In this document: piece after piece, positions 60,001-64,000 of the stretch | How the letters are laid out: each line of letters opens with the position of its first letter | How positions within the stretch are numbered: position 1 is the stretch's first letter | Source: Arenicola marina | Lineage: Eukaryota; Annelida; Polychaeta; Arenicolidae | Direction of reading: 5' to 3' | NCBI GenBank assembly: GCA_964019135.1 | Contig: OZ025255.1 | Coordinates: forward strand, 5,642,001 to 5,706,000 | DNA length: 64,000 nt | The notes under the pieces: model-generated | Seen by the model: the letters and a program-made list of their open reading frames with translations, nothing else | The model's database searches: none | Told to the model about the DNA's origin: nothing | Position numbers and translations under genes: made by a program

Positions 60001-62362
60001 TAATTAGTACGGTAAGAGTGTCATTCACCAGAGAGAGGCCGGTATTAAAGGAGGCTCCAAGTGTAATTAGTGCGGTAAGAGTGTCATTCACCAGAGAGAG
60101 GACGGTATTAAAGGAGGCTCCAAGTGTAATTAGTACGGTAAGAGTGTCATTCATCAGAGAGAGGCGGGTATTAAAGGACGCTCCAAGTGTAATTAGTACG
60201 GTAAGAGTGTCATTCACCAAAGAGAGGCCGGTACAGGAGGCTCCAAGTGTAATTAGCACGGTAAGAGTGTCATTCACCAGAGAGAGGCCGGTATTAAAGG
60301 AGGCTCCAAGTGTAATTAGTACGGTAAGAGTGTCATTCACCAGAGAGAGGCCGGTAAAGGAGGCTCCAAGTGTAATTAGTACGGTAAGAGTGTCATTCAC
60401 CAGAGAAAGGCCGGTATTAAAGGAGGCTCCAAGTGTAATTAGTACGGTAAGAGTGTCATTCACCAGAGAGAGGCCGGTAAACGAGACTCCAAGTGTAATT
60501 AGTACAGTAAGAGTGTCATTCACCAGAGAGAGGCCGGTAAAGGAGGCTCCAAGTGTAATTAGTACGGTAAGAGTGTCATTCACCAGAGAGAGGCCGGTAT
60601 TAAAGAAGGCTCCAAGTGTAATTAGTACGGTAAGAGTGTCATTCACCAGAGAGAGGCCGGTAAAGGAGGCTCCAAGTGTAATTAGTACGGTAAGAGTGTC
60701 ATTCACCAGAGAGAGGCCGGTATTAAAGGAGACTCGAAATGTAATTAGTACGGTAAGAGTGTCATTCACCAGAGAGAGGCCGGTATTAAAGGAGGCTCCA
60801 AGTGTAATTAGTACGGTAAGAGTGTCATTCACCAGAGAGAGGCCGGTAAAGGAGGCTCCAAGTGTAATTAGTACGGTAAGAGTGTCATTCACCAGAGAGA
60901 GGCCGGTATTAAAGGAGGCTCCAAGTGTAATTAGTACGGTAAGAGTGTCATTCACCAGAGAGAGGCCGGTATTAAAGGAGGCTCCAAGTGTAATTAGTAC
61001 GGTAAGAGTGTCATTCACCAGAGAGAGGCCGGTAAAGGAGGCTCCAAGTGTAATTAGTACGGTAAGAGTGTCATTCACCAGAGAGAGGCCGGTAAAGGAG
61101 ACTCCAAGTGTAATTAGTACGGTAAGAGTGTCATTCACCAGATAGAGGCCGGTAAAGGAGACTCCAAGTGTAAATAGTACGGTAAGAGTGTCATTCACCA
61201 GAGAGAGGCCGGTAAAGGAGGCTCCAAGTGTAATTAGTACGGTAAGAGTGTCATTCACCAGAGAGAGGCCGGTATTAAAGGAGACTCCAAGTGTAATTAG
61301 AATGGTAAGAGTGTCATTCACCAGAGAGAGGCCGGTATTAAAGGAGGCTCCAAGTGTAATTAGTACGGTAAGAGTGTCATTCACCAGAGAGAGGCCGGTA
61401 TTAAAGGAGGCTCCAAGTGTAATTAGTACGGTAAGAGTGTCATTCACCAGAGAGAGGCCGGTATTAAAGGAGGCTCCATGTGTAATTAGTACGGTAAGAG
61501 TATCATTCACCAGAAAGAGGCCGGTAAAGGAGGCTCCAAGTGTAATTAGTACGGTAAGAGTGTCATTCACCAGAGAGAGGCCGGTATTAAAAGAGGCTCC
61601 AAGTGTAATTAGTACGGTAAGAGTGTCATTCACCAGATAGAGGCCGGTATTAAGGGAGACTCCAAGTGTAATTAGTACGGTAAGAGTGTCATTCACCAGA
61701 TAGAGGCCGGTAAAGGAGACTCCAAGTGTAAATAGTACGGTAAGAGTGTCATTCACCAGAGAGAGGCCGGTAAAGGAGGCTCCAAGTGTAATTAGTACGG
61801 TAAGAGTGTCATTCACCAGAGAAAGGCCGGTATTAAAGGAGGCTCCAAGTGTAATTAGTACGGTAAGAGTGTCATTCACCAGATAGAGGCCGGTAAAGGA
61901 GACTCCAAGTGTAAATAGTACGGTAAGAGTGTCATTCACCAGAGAGAGGCCGGTAAAGGAGGCTCCAAGTGTAATTAGTACGGTAAGAGTGTCATTCACC
62001 AGAGAGAGGCCGGTAAAGGAGGCCCCAAGTGTAATTAGTACGGTAAGAGTGTCATTCACCAGAGAGAGGCCGGTAAAGGAATGGGGCTATTAGTGTAATT
62101 AGTACGGTAACCAGAGAGAGGCCGGTAAAGGAGACTCCAAGTGTAATTCGTACGGTAAGAGTGTCATTCACCAGATAGAGGCCGGTAAAGGAGACTCCAA
62201 GTGTAAATAGTACGGTAAGAGTGTCATTCACCAGAGAGAGGCCGGTATTAAAGGAGGCTCCAAGTGTAATTAGTACGGTAAGAGTGTCATTCACCAGAGA
62301 GAGGCCGGTATTAAAGGAGACTCCAAGTGTAATTAGTACGGTAAGAGTGTCATTCACCAGAT
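57003..62362. repeat. 2680-bp higher-order repeat inside the 60/63-bp array
   Basis: A landmark unit with AAATGAGGGCTCCAAGTG and TACTTAGTACGG occurs at about 56993 and 59673, exactly 2680 apart. Variant order before and after it matches, including a unit with CACCAAAGAGAGGCCGG and GTACAGGAGG near 57536 and 60216. The true right limit of the second copy is near 60900, where the order changes. Confidence 0.8.
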
Positions 62363-63698
62363 AGAGGCCGGTAAAGGAGACTCCAAGTGTAAATAGTACG
62401 GTAAGAGTGTCATTCACCAGAGAGAGGCCGGTAAAGGAGGCTCCAAGTGTAATTAGTACGGTAAGAGTGTCATTCACCAGAGAGAGCCGGTAAAGGAGGC
62501 CCCAAGTGTAATTAGTACGGTAAGAGTGTCATTCACCAGAGAGAGGCCGGTAAAGGAATGGGGCTCCTAGTGTAATTAGTACGGTAACCAGAGGGAGGCC
62601 GGTAAAGGAGACTCCAAGTGTAATTCGTACGGTAAGAGTGTCATTCACCAGAGAGAGGCCGGTAAAGGAGACTCCAAGTGTAACTAGTACGGTAAGAGTG
62701 TCATTCACTAGAGAGAGGCCGGTATTAAAGGAGGCTCCAAGTGTAATTGGTACGGTAAGAGTGTCATTCACCAGAGAGAGGCCGGTATTAAAGGAGGCTC
62801 CAAGTGTAATTAGTACGGTAAGAGTGTCATTCACCAGAGAGAGGCCGGTATTAAAGGAGGCTCCAAATGTAATTAGTACGGTAAGAGTGTCATTCACCAG
62901 AGAGAGGCCGGTAAAGGAGGCTCCAAGTGTAATTAGTACGGTAAGAGTGTCATTCACCAGAGAGAGCCGGTAAAGGAGGCCCCAAGTGTAATTAGTACGG
63001 TAAGAGTGTCATTCACCAGAGAGAGGCCGGTAAAGGAATGGGGCTCCTAGTGTAATTAGTACGGTAACCAGAGAGAGGCCGGTAAAGGAGGCTCCATGTG
63101 TAATTAGTACGGTAAGAGTATCATTCACCAGAAAGAGGCCGGTAAAGGAGGCTCCAAGTGTAATTAGTACGGTAAGAGTGTCATTCACCAGAGAGAGGCC
63201 GGTATTAAAAGAGGCTCCAAGTGTAATTAGTACGGTAAGAGTGTCATTCACCAGATAGAGGCCGGTATTAAGGGAGACTCCAAGTGTAATTAGTACGGTA
63301 AGAGTGTCATTCACCAGATAGAGGCCGGTAAAGGAGACTCCAAGTGTAAATAGTACGGTAAGAGTGTCATTCACCAGAGAGAGGCCGGTAAAGGAGGCTC
63401 CAAGTGTAATTAGTACGGTAAGAGTGTCATTCACCAGAGAAAGGCCGGTATTAAAGGAGGCTCCAAGTGTAATTAGTACGGTAAGAGTGTCATTCACCAG
63501 ATAGAGGCCGGTAAAGGAGACTCCAAGTGTAAATAGTACGGTAAGAGTGTCATTCACCAGAGAGAGGCCGGTAAAGGAGGCTCCAAGTGTAATTAGGACG
63601 GTAAGAGTGTCATTCACCAGAGAGAGGCCGGTAAAGGAGGCCCCAAGTGTAATTAGTACGGTAAGAGTGTCATTCACCAGAGAGAGGCCGGTAAAGGA
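62081..63698. repeat. 1618-bp duplication near the right end of the array
   Basis: The junction unit AATGGGGCTATTAG occurs at 62081 and 63699, 1618 bases apart. Neighbouring variant units match on both sides. The second copy continues off the window. Confidence 0.8.
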
Positions 63699-64000
63699 AT
63701 GGGGCTATTAGTGTAATTAGTACGGTAACCAGAGAGAGGCCGGTAAAGGAGACTCCAAGTGTAATTCGTACGGTAAGAGTGTCATTCACCAGATAGAGGC
63801 CGGTAAAGGAGACTCCAAGTGTAAATAGTACGGTAAGAGTGTCATTCACCAGAGAGAGGCCGGTATTAAAGGAGGCTCCAAGTGTAATTAGTACGGTAAG
63901 AGTGTCATTCACCAGAGAGAGGCCGGTATTAAAGGAGACTCCAAGTGTAATTAGTACGGTAAGAGTGTCATTCACCAGATAGAGGCCGGTAAAGGAGACT

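Larger units (their letters stand above)
48811..64000. repeat. 60/63-bp satellite-like array, about 245 copies, running off the window
   Basis: Units join AATTAGTACGGTAAGAGTGT, CATTCACCAGAGAGAGGCCG and GTATTAAAGGAGGCTCCAAG, plus TGT, for 63 bases; the other common form lacks three bases (GGTAAAGG for GGTATTAAAGG) and has 60. Both are multiples of three, so one frame stays open on each strand. The reverse strand reads LVNDTLTVLITLGASF repeatedly (up to 898 codons); the forward strand reads VSFTRERPVLKEAP (up to 900). Units are arranged in nested tandem duplications of 1618, 2323 and 2680 bases and about 11.4-11.5 kb. I find no signal peptide, unique flanking domain or exon, so I call it a repeat. 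Coding cannot be excluded. Confidence 0.96.

Noticed and set aside
1-64000. CRISPR array
   Set aside because: All arrays are continuous tandem repeats without unique spacers, and the DNA is animal nuclear DNA.

Overview
The window looks like nuclear DNA of an animal, most likely an invertebrate. The one protein gene I can support is a GAS1-type GDNF-receptor-family protein, which is a bilaterian family. There are no operons, and the rest is intergenic DNA packed with GC-rich minisatellites and long poly-C/poly-G runs. The style fits minisatellite-rich marine invertebrate genomes such as decapod crustaceans, but nothing here fixes the taxon.

Layout. About 34-35 kb of the 64 kb (roughly 54%) is tandem repeat, in about sixteen arrays with unrelated units. 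By approximate unit length these are: 43 bp (1-414), 34 bp (1709-3748), 31/32 bp (3860-6136), 9-19 bp CATCCACC types (6752-7206), 35 bp (7265-7437), 16/19 bp (8619-10548), 22 bp (10711-10892), 13 bp (11597-11813), 20 bp degenerate (11940-12417), 12 bp (12959-16285), 37 bp (16298-18304), 47 bp (20151-23479), 37 bp (34405-34843), 22 bp (35271-36980), 14 bp (44091-44407), and a 60/63-bp array filling 48811-64000 and running off the right edge. The units are mostly not multiples of three and create long spurious reading frames. The exception is the 60/63-bp array, which stays open in one frame on each strand. A 200-bp assembly gap lies at 35038-35237.

Gene island. The mostly unique stretch 23480-34404 holds the GAS1-like gene on the minus strand (29279-30361). 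It encodes two ten-cysteine GDNF/GAS1 domains and a hydrophobic GPI-type tail. Just downstream of its stop codon sits a 604-bp foldback-type DNA transposon (28492-29095). Its two 259-bp terminal inverted repeats differ at only about two positions, and a perfect 9-bp target duplication flanks it. It supplies the first canonical AATAAA on the gene's 3' side and could make a long double-stranded stem in the transcript. Perfect TGACGTCA palindromes and two RFX X-box-like sites lie in or around this gene region.

The other unique stretches show no recognisable gene, RNA gene, LINE or LTR element by eye. The most unusual things here are the foldback insertion beside the GAS1-like gene and the nested, both-strands-open 60/63-bp satellite.
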